Shown piece by piece: positions 54,352-63,222 of a stretch of DNA of 64,000 nucleotides (its first letter is position 1; the number at the start of each line of letters is the position of its first letter). The notes beneath the pieces are model-generated. The model worked only from the letters and a program-made list of their open reading frames with translations, ran no database searches and was not told the origin of the DNA. The stretch is taken from NCBI GenBank assembly GCA_910577195.1, contig CAJTLP010000002.1, forward strand, positions 322,569 through 386,568, written 5' to 3'. Source of the DNA: an uncultured Eubacterium sp. Its GTDB lineage: Bacteria; Bacillota; Clostridia; Oscillospirales; Acutalibacteraceae. Made by a program: the position numbers and the translations under genes.

Positions 54352-55629
54352 ATGAACACCGGTATATTGTGTGCTATGATTATTCTTGTGCTTTTCAGTG
54401 CCTTCTTTTCAGGTGCGGAAACAGCCTTTTCCTCACTGAACCGCGTTAAGCTCAAATCAATGATGCGTGACGGAAAGTCAAACAGGAAGATTGAAAGAGC
54501 ACTTGCTTTATCGGAAAATTATGATACAGTTTTGTCCACTGTTCTTATCGGAAACAATATTGTGAATATTGCCTGTACGTCGCTTGCTACTCTGTTTTTC
54601 ACAGGTATTCTCGGTGATAACAGCGATCTCGGTGCAACGGTATCCACCATTGTTATGACAATTGTTGTTCTGATTTTCGGTGAGGTTACACCAAAGACCT
54701 TTGCAAAGGAAAGAGCGGAAAAGGTTGCAATCGTTATTTCACCTGTGGTAAAGTTTCTTGCAGTTGTTTTCACACCGCTCAATTTCTTTTTCAAAGGCTG
54801 GAAGCTTCTTATGAACAAGGTGTTCAAAACCGGAGGAGTTAATACCGTTACTGAAGAAGAGCTGAAAACCTATGTTGACGAGGCACACACAGGCGGAGAA
54901 ATTGATGAAAATGAAAGTGAGCTTATCCGCTCCTCAATAGAGTTTGATGATATTGATGTGGGTGATATTCTTGTTCCGCGTGTTGATGTTGAGGCAGTTG
55001 ATAAGTATGCACCGCTGGGCGAAATTGAACGTGTATTCAATTCAACAAATTTCAGCCGTCTGCCGGTATATATTAATGATATAGATAATATAGTGGGTGT
55101 TATTCACCACAGGGATTTTGAAAGTGCAAGAAAGCGGAATCTAAAATCTCTTCGCACTATCTTAAAGCCGGTGCCTGCTGTATCGCCTGATACGAAAATA
55201 TCAAAGCTGCTGAGGATTTTTCAGAAAAACAAAACGCATCTTGCCGTTGTTATTGATGAGTTCGGCGGAACAGAGGGTATTGTGACCCTTGAGGATATTT
55301 TAGAGGAACTTGTGGGCGAAATATGGGACGAGCACGACGAGGTGCAGAATGATATTGAGCAGATAAGCGAAACGGAATACATTGTTCAGGGCAGTATGTC
55401 CGTTGATGATTTCTATGAATACTTTAAGATTAATAAGGTTGAAAAGGAAATTTCAACAGTCAATGGCTGGATTATGAAAAACACAGATAAAATACCGCAG
55501 AAGGATGATAAGGTAGTCTGTGACGGACTGACTGCACTTGTTTTATCCGTTGACGGAAAACGTGCAGATGAAATTAAAATAACAGTTGAGGAAGAGGAAA
55601 ATGTTTCCAAACAGGAAGAAGATATTTAA
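54352..55629 (+). CDS. CNNM/CorC-type membrane protein with CBS pair (HlyC/CorC family)
   Basis: 425 aa from ATG 54352 (GGGAGAG upstream). The N-terminal CNNM transmembrane domain (about 1-185) contains FSAFFSGAETAFSSLNRVKL and VLIFGEVTPKTFAKERAEK. A CBS pair follows (about 195-335, GDILVPRVDVEAVDKY and LAVVIDEFGGTEGIVTLEDI). A CorC_HlyC domain ends the protein. These proteins are linked to magnesium or cobalt efflux rather than haemolysis. The 3' end overlaps pth by 29 bases, forming an operon with pth and mfd. Confidence 0.94.
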   Translation: MNTGILCAMIILVLFSAFFSGAETAFSSLNRVKLKSMMRDGKSNRKIERALALSENYDTVLSTVLIGNNIVNIACTSLATLFFTGILGDNSDLGATVSTIVMTIVVLIFGEVTPKTFAKERAEKVAIVISPVVKFLAVVFTPLNFFFKGWKLLMNKVFKTGGVNTVTEEELKTYVDEAHTGGEIDENESELIRSSIEFDDIDVGDILVPRVDVEAVDKYAPLGEIERVFNSTNFSRLPVYINDIDNIVGVIHHRDFESARKRNLKSLRTILKPVPAVSPDTKISKLLRIFQKNKTHLAVVIDEFGGTEGIVTLEDILEELVGEIWDEHDEVQNDIEQISETEYIVQGSMSVDDFYEYFKINKVEKEISTVNGWIMKNTDKIPQKDDKVVCDGLTALVLSVDGKRADEIKITVEEEENVSKQEEDI

Positions 55630-56206
55630 TACATCGTCCTACGATTATATCATTGCAGGCTTGGGTAATCCCGGCGGAAAGTATGAGATGACAAGGCATA
55701 ATGCCGGCTTTCTTGCTATGGATTTGCTCGCAATTGAGGACGGATTTGATATAAAAAAATTAAAGCATCACGCCCTTGTGGCAGATGCTGAAATAAACGG
55801 TAAAAGATGCCTTGTAATGAAGCCGCAGACGATGATGAACAACAGCGGTGAGGCAGTAGGCGAGGCGGCAAGATTCTATAAAATACCGCCTGAAAATGTG
55901 ATTATTGTTTATGATGATATTTCACTTGATGTGGGTCAGACAAGGATTAGACGAAAGGGCTCGGCAGGCGGTCACAACGGAATAAAAAGTATCATTGCTC
56001 ATCTTGGCAGTGAACATTTTCCGCGTGTTAAGGTCGGTGTGGGCAAAAAGCCGAATCCTGAATATGATCTTGTTTCGTGGGTGCTGGGCAGATTCCCTAA
56101 GGAGCAGGAGCCTGAACTGAAATCAGCACTTGAAAACAGTACAAAGGCAGTTCGCCTTATCGTTAATGATGAAATTGACAAGGCGATGAACCTGTATAAC
56201 TCATAA
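55601..56206 (+). CDS. pth: Peptidyl-tRNA hydrolase
   Basis: 201 aa from ATG 55601, behind GAGGAAGAGG and inside the 3' end of the CNNM gene. Family motifs: IIAGLGNPGGKYEMTRHNAG (catalytic His), MKPQTMMNNSGEAV, YDDISLDVGQTRIRRKGSAG, and GHNGIKSI. It releases tRNA from peptidyl-tRNA that drops off ribosomes. The roughly 15-residue extension before the first strand is a little longer than usual. Pth directly upstream of mfd is a widespread Firmicute arrangement. Confidence 0.96.
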   Translation: MFPNRKKIFNTSSYDYIIAGLGNPGGKYEMTRHNAGFLAMDLLAIEDGFDIKKLKHHALVADAEINGKRCLVMKPQTMMNNSGEAVGEAARFYKIPPENVIIVYDDISLDVGQTRIRRKGSAGGHNGIKSIIAHLGSEHFPRVKVGVGKKPNPEYDLVSWVLGRFPKEQEPELKSALENSTKAVRLIVNDEIDKAMNLYNS

Positions 56207-56220
56207 GAGGGTGAAAAATT

Positions 56221-59200
56221 ATGTCCTGTTTTTCCGAAGAATTTAATAAAAGTAAGGATTTTATAAGCCTCAGCAAGAGTATTGATTCCCTCAATGCTCC
56301 TGTTGGGGCAATCGGTCTTTCCGATATTACCAAGTGCTTTGCAATACATGCCCTGTGTGAAAAGGGGGACAAGGCATTTGTTATCACACCTGACGAGGCA
56401 ACTGCAGTCAAGATGCAGGAAAGTTTGTCACAGCTTCAGGAGGGTGTTCTGCTTTACCCCTCAAGGGAGCTGACCTTTGTTGAGGTTGCAGGCGTCAGCA
56501 GGGAGTTTGAGCATATCAGACTCGGTGTTCTTTCACGTATTTTACAGGGTGATTATTCTGCTGTTGTTCTGTCTGCCAATGCGGCTTGCCAGTACACTAT
56601 GCCGCCGTCCGTGCTTGAGAAAAGGAGCTTTTTAATCTGTGCAGGTGATGAAATTAACGTCAGCACACTGGAAGAAAAGCTCACCCTTGCAGGCTATGTC
56701 AGATATGATCAGGTTGACGGAACAAGTCAGTTCGCCGTTCGCGGCGGAATCATTGATATCTTTCCGCCTTATCTGAATGAGCCTGTGCGTATTGAAATGT
56801 GGGGGGATAATGTGGATACCATTTCCTCCTTTGATATTTATACCCAGCGAAGGAGCAAGAGCCTTGATGAAATCAGTATTACCCCTGCAAACGAGGTGCT
56901 GTTTGACAGTGCCGAAAAGCTTGCAGATCAGATTGAAAAGGTTGCAAAGTCACTTAAGGGCAAGGCAATAAAGGCGAGGGAAAAGCTCTACGACGATTGT
57001 GATAAGCTGAGAAACGGTACAACACTGAACTGCCTGGATAAATATCTTCCGCTCTGTTATGAGTCAAAGGGTATCTTTGATTATTTTGAGGGCAGGCTCT
57101 TTGTTGTGGAAAGCGGCAGAGTCAAGGAAAAATGCCAGAAGCAGGAGCGTCTCAATTTAGAGGACCTGAAATGGTTTGTGGAGGACGGTACGCTCTGCAA
57201 GGGGCTTGATAAATTCGGTCTCGATTTTTCAGAGCTTACCGATATGTATGCGCAGAATAATGCTATATATATGGACTCTCTGCCGAGAGGCAGCTTTGAT
57301 ACACCGGTCAAGCATCTTGCTGATTTTACGGTGCAGAGCTTTAATGCCTGGAGCGGTACACTCTCACAGCTTAAGGACGAACTGTTCGGACTTGTCAAGG
57401 GCGGTTACACCGTGTGTATTATGGCAGGTACAACGAGAGCAGGAAGAGCACTGGCTGAGGATATCAGGGATATGGGCTATGATGCCGTGTTCTTTGAAAA
57501 ATATCCTGCACAATTTCAGCAGAAGGCTGTCAATGTTGTCACAGGTACAATGATGGCAGGCTTTCAGTTTTCGCAAATCAAGTTTGCACTGCTGACCCAT
57601 TCCAAATCGTCACAGAGCTCCAAGAAGCATAAAAAGGCTTCCTCAAAAAATGCAATTCACTCACTTGATGAGCTGAATGTGGGAGACTATATTGTTCATA
57701 ATATTCACGGTATAGGAATTTTTGAGGGCATAAACGCATTAGAAATCAACAAGGTTAAAAAGGACTATATTAAAATCAGCTATGCGAAGGGCGACACACT
57801 TTACGTACCTGTTACGCAGCTTGACCTTGTTTCAAAATATATCGGTCCTAAGGAGGATACAAGAGTTAAGATTAACCGTCTCGGTTCTCCTGAATGGAAA
57901 AAGACGAAGGCGAAGGTTCGCTCCTCTGTTAAGGATATGGCGAAGGAGCTGATTGCACTTTATGCAAAGCGTATGAGCACAAAGGGCTTTGCCTTTTCTC
58001 CTGACAGCGATCTTCAGCGTGATTTTGAACTGCGTTTTGAGTATGATGAAACGGATGACCAGCTCAGATGCAGTGAGGAAATCAAGCACGATATGGAGCG
58101 GACTGCACCGATGGATCGTCTGCTTTGCGGTGATGTTGGCTTCGGTAAGACCGAAGTGGCTTTGCGAGCAGTGTTCAAATGTATTGCAGACGGCAAGCAG
58201 TGTGCTATCCTTGTGCCTACCACAGTTCTTGCAATGCAGCATTTTAAAACTGCGTCAAAACGCTTTGAGCCGTATGCGGTGAATGTGGAAATGATTTCAC
58301 GCTTTGTTACACCGTCAAAGCAAAAGGATATTCTGAAAAGACTTGCTGAGGGCAATGTGGATGTGCTTATCGGCACACATAAGCTGCTTGGAAAAAGTAT
58401 AAACTTTAAGGATTTAGGCTTGCTTATCGTTGACGAGGAACAGCGTTTCGGCGTAGCGCAAAAGGAAAAAATCAAGGAAAAATTCCCACGTGTGGATGTT
58501 CTTACTCTGTCGGCAACACCGATTCCGCGTACACTGAATATGGCGATGAGCGGTATCCGTGATATGAGCCTGCTTGAAGAGGCACCGGGAGAAAGACAGC
58601 CTGTTCAGACCTATGTTGTTGAATATGATAATGAAATACTTGTTGAGGCAATGGAAAGGGAAATCAATCGCGGCGGCCAGTGCTACTACCTGCATAATAA
58701 TGTGGAAACTATTGAGCATAAGGCTATGGCGATAAAAAAAGCACTGCCTGATGCAAGAGTGGGAATCGGTCACGGCAAGATGACGGAGGAACAGCTTTCT
58801 ACCGTATGGAATCAGCTTTTAAACGGTGAGATTGATATCCTTGTTTGCACAACGATTATTGAAACAGGTGTGGATGTACCGAACTGCAATACCCTTATCA
58901 TTGAAAATGCGGACCGTATGGGACTGGCTCAGCTTCATCAGATAAGAGGTCGTGTCGGACGCTCGTCAAGGCGTGCATATGCATATTTCACCTTTACACG
59001 CGGAAAAGAGCTTACCGATATTGCCACAAGAAGACTTGAGGCAATCCGGGAGTATACCGAGTTCGGCTCAGGCTTTAAGATTGCTATGCGCGATTTGGAG
59101 ATACGCGGAGCAGGCTCACTGCTCGGCAACCGACAGCACGGTCATATGGAGGCTGTGGGATATGATATGTACCTCAAGCTTCTTGAAGAGGCAGTGGCTA

Positions 59201-59694
59201 TGGAAAAGGGCGAGCTCAGAGAAGAGGAGCTGGAGGAAAAGGAATGCCTGATTGATGTGTCAATCGACGCACATATTCCGGAAACCTATATTATATCTAC
59301 CTCCCAGCGTCTTGCTATGTATAAACGCATTGCAAATATTAAAAATGATGAAGATGCCAACGATGTTTATGATGAGCTTACCGACCGTTTCGGTGCTCCG
59401 CCGTCAGCCGTATGGGGACTGATTGAAATTGCACTGCTCAGAAATTCGGCAATCGCACTTAATATTACTGATGTTGTTCAGCGCAACGGCTCACTGCTTT
59501 TCTATTCACCTGAGGTTGATATCAAAACAGTGGCAATACTCAATGCCTTTATGAAGGGCAGGGTTACACTCTCGGCAGGCAAAAGACCGTATATTGCAGT
59601 CAAGCTCACCCCTGAGGAATCAAACCTTGAAACCTTAAGTGAAACACTGAAATTAATGAAACAGGCAAAAGAGCATATTAAAGAACAATCATAA
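56221..59694 (+). CDS. mfd: Transcription-repair coupling factor
   Basis: 1157 aa. It has the UvrB-homology N-terminal part (GYVRYDQVDGTSQFAVRGG, IDIFPPYLNEPVRIEMWGD), then the RNA polymerase interaction domain (LNVGDYIVHNIHGIGIFEG). The RecG-like translocase has Walker A GDVGFGKTEVALRAVFKC and DEEQRFG, TLSATPIPRTLNMAMSG, and the RGRVGRS motif. The C-terminal domain regulates UvrA binding. It removes stalled polymerase and recruits UvrABC. Only 14 bases separate it from pth, and a terminator follows directly. Confidence 0.98.
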   Translation: MSCFSEEFNKSKDFISLSKSIDSLNAPVGAIGLSDITKCFAIHALCEKGDKAFVITPDEATAVKMQESLSQLQEGVLLYPSRELTFVEVAGVSREFEHIRLGVLSRILQGDYSAVVLSANAACQYTMPPSVLEKRSFLICAGDEINVSTLEEKLTLAGYVRYDQVDGTSQFAVRGGIIDIFPPYLNEPVRIEMWGDNVDTISSFDIYTQRRSKSLDEISITPANEVLFDSAEKLADQIEKVAKSLKGKAIKAREKLYDDCDKLRNGTTLNCLDKYLPLCYESKGIFDYFEGRLFVVESGRVKEKCQKQERLNLEDLKWFVEDGTLCKGLDKFGLDFSELTDMYAQNNAIYMDSLPRGSFDTPVKHLADFTVQSFNAWSGTLSQLKDELFGLVKGGYTVCIMAGTTRAGRALAEDIRDMGYDAVFFEKYPAQFQQKAVNVVTGTMMAGFQFSQIKFALLTHSKSSQSSKKHKKASSKNAIHSLDELNVGDYIVHNIHGIGIFEGINALEINKVKKDYIKISYAKGDTLYVPVTQLDLVSKYIGPKEDTRVKINRLGSPEWKKTKAKVRSSVKDMAKELIALYAKRMSTKGFAFSPDSDLQRDFELRFEYDETDDQLRCSEEIKHDMERTAPMDRLLCGDVGFGKTEVALRAVFKCIADGKQCAILVPTTVLAMQHFKTASKRFEPYAVNVEMISRFVTPSKQKDILKRLAEGNVDVLIGTHKLLGKSINFKDLGLLIVDEEQRFGVAQKEKIKEKFPRVDVLTLSATPIPRTLNMAMSGIRDMSLLEEAPGERQPVQTYVVEYDNEILVEAMEREINRGGQCYYLHNNVETIEHKAMAIKKALPDARVGIGHGKMTEEQLSTVWNQLLNGEIDILVCTTIIETGVDVPNCNTLIIENADRMGLAQLHQIRGRVGRSSRRAYAYFTFTRGKELTDIATRRLEAIREYTEFGSGFKIAMRDLEIRGAGSLLGNRQHGHMEAVGYDMYLKLLEEAVAMEKGELREEELEEKECLIDVSIDAHIPETYIISTSQRLAMYKRIANIKNDEDANDVYDELTDRFGAPPSAVWGLIEIALLRNSAIALNITDVVQRNGSLLFYSPEVDIKTVAILNAFMKGRVTLSAGKRPYIAVKLTPEESNLETLSETLKLMKQAKEHIKEQS

Positions 59695-59698
59695 AATT

Positions 59699-59727
59699 AA
59701 CCGCGAACATTTTGTTCGCGGTTTTTG
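59699..59727 (+). terminator. Terminator of the CNNM-pth-mfd operon
   Basis: AACCGCGAAC pairs with GTTCGCGGTT across a 5-base loop, followed by TTTG. Confidence 0.9.
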
Positions 59728-59772
59728 TTGTATAATTATCAGAAATATTATTGAAACGTCGTATTGTGTGGG

Positions 59773-59850
59773 TTATTTCACATATTCAATTATATCTTCA
59801 ACAGAGCAATCAAGGGAATAGCATAATCTGGCAATCTGTACGCATTTGAC
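59773..59850 (-). pseudogene. Scrap of an XRE-type regulator C-terminus
   Basis: On the minus strand 25 codons read ...QIARLCYSLDCSVEDIIEYVK and stop. This matches the usual end of small Cro/C1 regulators (LC..LDCSV.DIIEYV). The remaining helix-turn-helix and a start are missing. It abuts, in the opposite direction, an open tail ending TIQAMYTAAWNKLKRVA (59840-59902), which may be another gene end. The junction near 59845 looks like a recombination or insertion scar beside the mobile element. Confidence 0.5.
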
Positions 59851-59909
59851 TATTCAGGCAATGTATACAGCTGCGTGGAATAAGCTAAAACGAGTCGCTT
59901 AAATGATTA

Positions 59910-59939
59910 AAGCTCCGATACAATGAAGTATCGGAGCTT
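59910..59939 (-). terminator. Hairpin downstream of the recombinase gene
   Basis: AAGCTCCGATAC pairs with GTATCGGAGCTT (12-base perfect stem, 6-base loop). It is about 80 bases past the recombinase stop on the minus strand; the T-run is weak. Confidence 0.55.
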
Positions 59940-60019
59940 CTTAATTGCCATTCACGCAATTAAAATCGGATTTATATCCAAAAAAGAAATAAAAGCGAAA
60001 GAAAAAGGCTTATTAAAAC

Positions 60020-61693
60020 TTATTTCATGCTCTCTTCGTAAGCCTTGATCATCTTCTTACTTATGTGACCTGTACGACCCCTGGTATTTTCAAGGAATTT
60101 TTCAATCGTAGTGCCTGCATTCAGGTGGATTTCAAACCTTGTTATATCCTCTTCGGGATAAACGATAATCTCTTTGATATACCTGTCCACAAAGGCTTTG
60201 TCAATCTCTTCGTCATCAATATGCTTTTCGGCTGCTTTGAGTATTGCTTTGATGTTGGCAAGTTCTTTTTTCATATCCTGTTCGGTTTTTGCAGTTTCTG
60301 TCAGCATATCAACTTGTTGGTGTAATCTTTCAATTTCGGTATTGCAGTCAGCAGTCATTTTTACAAAGTCATCATCTGTAATGTTGCCGTTGGTATTGTG
60401 TTCAAGCAATTTGGTTTTCATTTTTTCTTGTGTAATAATGTCTTTGTTGATTTTATTTATCTCTGTCTGATTGTCATTTGCATCAAGCAGTTCAGATACA
60501 AGCTTTAATACGCAAGCAGACAGTTCTTCGATATTCTGCTGACCTGATTTGAATATATCCTCAATCATCGGTTTGATTTCATTTTCATAGATTGCATGTG
60601 ACGGACAACTATCAGCACCGTTTTTTATCTTGCCTGAACAAACCCATTTGGACATTTTTTCACCGCTTTTACCAACTGCATCTTTTCTGTAATACGGCTT
60701 GCCGCAGTGCGAGCATATCAGTTTGCCTGTCAGTAGATTTTGGTGAACTGTTTTGTGTTGAGCAGTGATAACATCCTGACTTCGCATATACAAAACTTCG
60801 TTTGCCTTTTCCCACAGTTCCTCACTGACAATGGCGGGCACGGTTTCACCTGTTTCATCTTTGTATATTACCCATTCTTCTTCAGGCAGAAATTTCTGCT
60901 TTTTGGTGAACAGGTCTGTTATCACAACCTTGTTGCCTACAAAATAACCTTTGTATTTTGGATTGCGGATAATGTTTCCCATCGTTGAGTGGGATAGCTT
61001 GTTGCCCTTGCTGTTTCGTACGCCTTTCTGATAGAAATGCTTTTCCATCTGTTTCATACTGAATTTGCCTGTGGCGTATATTTCAAATAATTCTCGGATA
61101 AATTCGGCTTGCTCTTCATCAATCATCAGCTTGCCGTCTTTTTTTGTGTAGCCGAACATATTGTTTGTGCCGAGAACCGTACCGTTTTTGATTGCCTGAT
61201 GATGACCGAATCGCACACGGTTGGAGATCTTTCTCGACTCATCCTGTGCCATAGAAGACATAATTGTCAGTCGCAGTTCCGAGTCCTCATCAAGTGTGTT
61301 GATGTTATCACTTTGAAAATATACAGCCACTCCGTTTGACAGCAGTTCACGGGTAAATCGGATACTGTCAAGGGTGTTACGGGCAAATCTTGATACCTCT
61401 TTGGTGATTACCAAATCGAACAATCCAAGCTTACCATCCTCAATCATTTCATTAAATCGTTCACGCTTTGCAGTCGATACACCCGAAATACCCTCATCAA
61501 CATAACCCTCAACATATTCCCAGTTGGGATTGCTCTTGATAAAGTCTGTGTAGTAGGTTATCTGATTGTCAAGGGAGTTCAGCTGAACATTGAATTCCGT
61601 ACTAACACGAGCATAGAAAGTCACTCGCAAAGGCAGGTTCATAAAGTTAATGTTTTCTTTTTTTATCCGCTCACGAACAGCGTATATATCCAT
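60020..61693 (-). CDS. Large serine recombinase (integrase/resolvase of an integrative element)
   Basis: 557 aa; ATG 61693 behind AGAAAGGAG. The catalytic serine is in TFYARVSTEF (about residue 31). The resolvase core continues with YVDEGISGVSTAKRERFNEM and ITKEVSRFARNTLD. The recombinase domain holds GYTKKDGKLMIDEEQAEFI and RNPKYKGYFVGNKV. A zinc ribbon (LICSHCGKPYY...WVCSG) precedes a coiled-coil region (about 400-490), as in TndX/phiC31-type integrases. All key residues are present, so it could be active. The end (ISKKMIKAYEESMK) is basic. A 43-bp imperfect palindrome lies just upstream. Confidence 0.95.
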   Translation of the reverse strand: MDIYAVRERIKKENINFMNLPLRVTFYARVSTEFNVQLNSLDNQITYYTDFIKSNPNWEYVEGYVDEGISGVSTAKRERFNEMIEDGKLGLFDLVITKEVSRFARNTLDSIRFTRELLSNGVAVYFQSDNINTLDEDSELRLTIMSSMAQDESRKISNRVRFGHHQAIKNGTVLGTNNMFGYTKKDGKLMIDEEQAEFIRELFEIYATGKFSMKQMEKHFYQKGVRNSKGNKLSHSTMGNIIRNPKYKGYFVGNKVVITDLFTKKQKFLPEEEWVIYKDETGETVPAIVSEELWEKANEVLYMRSQDVITAQHKTVHQNLLTGKLICSHCGKPYYRKDAVGKSGEKMSKWVCSGKIKNGADSCPSHAIYENEIKPMIEDIFKSGQQNIEELSACVLKLVSELLDANDNQTEINKINKDIITQEKMKTKLLEHNTNGNITDDDFVKMTADCNTEIERLHQQVDMLTETAKTEQDMKKELANIKAILKAAEKHIDDEEIDKAFVDRYIKEIIVYPEEDITRFEIHLNAGTTIEKFLENTRGRTGHISKKMIKAYEESMK

Positions 61694-61717
61694 AATTATT
61701 ACTCCTTTCTAAGCAGA

Positions 61718-61760
61718 CAATATCACATAATCCTGATTTAATCCAGTCAATATGATATTG
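61718..61760. promoter_or_regulatory. 43-bp imperfect dyad upstream of the recombinase gene
   Basis: The outer arms CAATATCA and TGATATTG are perfect, and 15 of 21 positions pair around the centre at 61739. It lies 25 bases before the recombinase ATG on the minus strand. It could be a recombinase binding/attachment half-site or an operator; sequence alone does not decide. Confidence 0.5.
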
Positions 61761-61785
61761 TTTTCCACTTTTATTTTACAATAAT

Positions 61786-61813
61786 AACAGTTCCCGTTCA
61801 TTAGGGAACTGTT
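61786..61813 (-). terminator. Hairpin after the 77-aa gene
   Basis: AACAGTTCCC pairs with GGGAACTGTT across an 8-base loop, just past the stop at 61821 on the minus strand. The following bases are TTATTATTG, so it is a weak terminator or attenuator before the recombinase. Confidence 0.6.
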
Positions 61814-61820
61814 ACCATTT

Positions 61821-62054
61821 TTAATGAGTACTGTATCTTCGGTTGACTTCGGTACTAATCTTTGCCATCAATTTTTTATAAGTCTTTTCATCAATTGCAT
61901 TCTGATTCACTAAAGCATTAGCAAAATGCTGCATCCAAAGTTCAGTACTTATTTTATCGTTAGCGTTTTGAGTATTGATTTTACCTCCACCTTTTGAAGC
62001 TTTATCAATACTATTATTGCCAATATTTCTGCCAATTATTTTCTCTGCTGCCAT
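61821..62054 (-). CDS. Small accessory protein of the element, 77 aa
   Basis: ATG at 62054; the ribosome binding site is weak (nearest GGAG about 24 bases upstream). The N-terminal half is polar and Gly/Asn/Lys-rich (GRNIGNNSIDKASKGGGK). The C-terminal half is an amphipathic helical hairpin (LWMQHFANALVNQNAIDEKT, then YKKLMAKIS), similar to the short SHOCT-like tails seen in proteins beside element recombinases. Similarity to excisionase or directionality factors is possible but unproven. It precedes the recombinase by about 130 bases. Confidence 0.65.
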   Translation of the reverse strand: MAAEKIIGRNIGNNSIDKASKGGGKINTQNANDKISTELWMQHFANALVNQNAIDEKTYKKLMAKISTEVNRRYSTH

Positions 62055-62098
62055 ACGACAACACAGATTTTAAATATTCTCCAAACCACTCCTTCTAT

Positions 62099-62149
62099 TC
62101 AGTTATTTGTTGCAGTATATACTGCGTTTGTTTTTATTTTTGTTTTCAT
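62099..62149 (-). CDS. 16-codon leader ORF
   Basis: ATG 62149 behind GGAAAGGAATT; the peptide is MKTKIKTNAVYTATNN. It has a better ribosome binding site than the 77-aa gene it precedes. A hairpin (CCTGCCGA/TCAGCAGG, 62164-62183) lies just upstream. It may be a regulatory leader peptide. Confidence 0.35.
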   Translation of the reverse strand: MKTKIKTNAVYTATNN

Positions 62150-62429
62150 ATAATTCCTTTCCGCCTGCCGAATAATCAGCAGGACTTTTTTATTTTCCGT
62201 TTTGAAATTCGATAATGTCTTTTAAATTAATTGCACCGTTATCCTGCTTATTTTCAACCAGTGAAATTTAGTTGAATTTTCACCATCGAAACAGGGTGCA
62301 GTTCTCCGCTCATTTCGGCAAAAGTGCCGAAATGATGCGCCTGAGTGCTATGCTGGGACTATCCTGAAGAATAGTTCTTACAACAGAAAAACATTAAATA
62401 TATCACCTCACTTTAAATAATAAATTTTA

Positions 62430-62600
62430 CTCCCCCATCATAGTAGGCAGTGAGAAGGCAATTTTTAGAACCTGTTATTACAAAAAAATTATAAAGGTAC
62501 TTCCACTTATAGCCACGAGATAGTTAAAATCTCACGGTTTTTAAAACACCCTTCACTATACAGCCTCGAAAAAGGCTAAATGTGAGAATTTGAAAAATTT
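62430..62600. repeat. Degenerate ~190-bp tandem repeat, unit A
   Basis: Shares three exact words in the same order with unit B: AGTAGGCA (62442), TATAGCCA (62508) and TTCACTATAC (62552). The offsets to unit B are 196, 189 and 188 bases. Confidence 0.55.
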
Positions 62601-62623
62601 GTTTATAAAAAAGTTTATAAAAA

Positions 62624-62775
62624 ACACCTTCCATATTAGTAGGCAACGACAAAATAGAAAAAGGGCAATAAACGTAAAAATTTTTTCACCCCTACCTATA
62701 GCCATAAAAAACACAAATTGTGAGGATTTTAATTTGCCTTTCACTATACGGACATTTAAAACACAAAATATCATG
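62624..62775. repeat. Degenerate ~190-bp tandem repeat, unit B
   Basis: AGTAGGCA (62638), TATAGCCA (62697) and TTCACTATAC (62740) as in unit A; the bases in between have diverged. Confidence 0.55.
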
Positions 62776-63222
62776 GTTTGAAAAAGTTATTTACAAATTA
62801 TTTATAAATAACTTTTTTATTATCGGAGAAGGAGTGTGGGATTTTTGCCGGAAAAATCCTCTATAATCGATTTGTATTTTGAATTGGTACACGGTTCTTA
62901 CCTATGAATAAAAACTCGTTATATTGTCACACAGGGCTTATAACTTTGTTTTATTTATCTTGTTTATATATTACCGTTCACTGCGCAACCACATTAGCTG
63001 CATACAGAACTATCAAATACAAAATCAAAAAACTTCCTCTCATAATATTGAAATTTCAGGGGTATATTTTTCGGGGTTGTTTTAAATTTTTTATAATTTA
63101 AAAAGAAAGGTCAAGCAGAAACATCAGAATCGTAGTGACTATTGAAATCTATATTCTGCTTAATCTCTCCATATATAAGGACACTAAAAAGCATTTTGTA
63201 AACCAGATTTATAAAATTTTTT

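Larger units (their letters stand above)
62150..63222. other. Long AT-rich region without a credible gene
   Basis: About 1.07 kb. It contains a plus-orientation terminator-like hairpin (62164-62183 followed by ACTTTTTTATTTT) and a 23-codon open tail with no start on the minus strand (62190-62261, ending KDIIEFQNGK). It also has a perfect 10-bp hairpin CATTTCGGCA/TGCCGAAATG (62311-62334) and two degenerate ~190-bp repeats (62430-62775). Short open frames on both strands lack ribosome binding sites. Confidence 0.6.

Noticed and set aside
62430..62775. CRISPR-like array from the recurring short words
   Set aside because: Spacing is irregular, the repeats are not conserved, only two units exist and no cas gene is present.
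62904..63101. 65-codon plus-strand open frame in the element's non-coding region
   Set aside because: No ribosome binding site, odd composition, no family resemblance, and it lies opposite the direction of all element genes.
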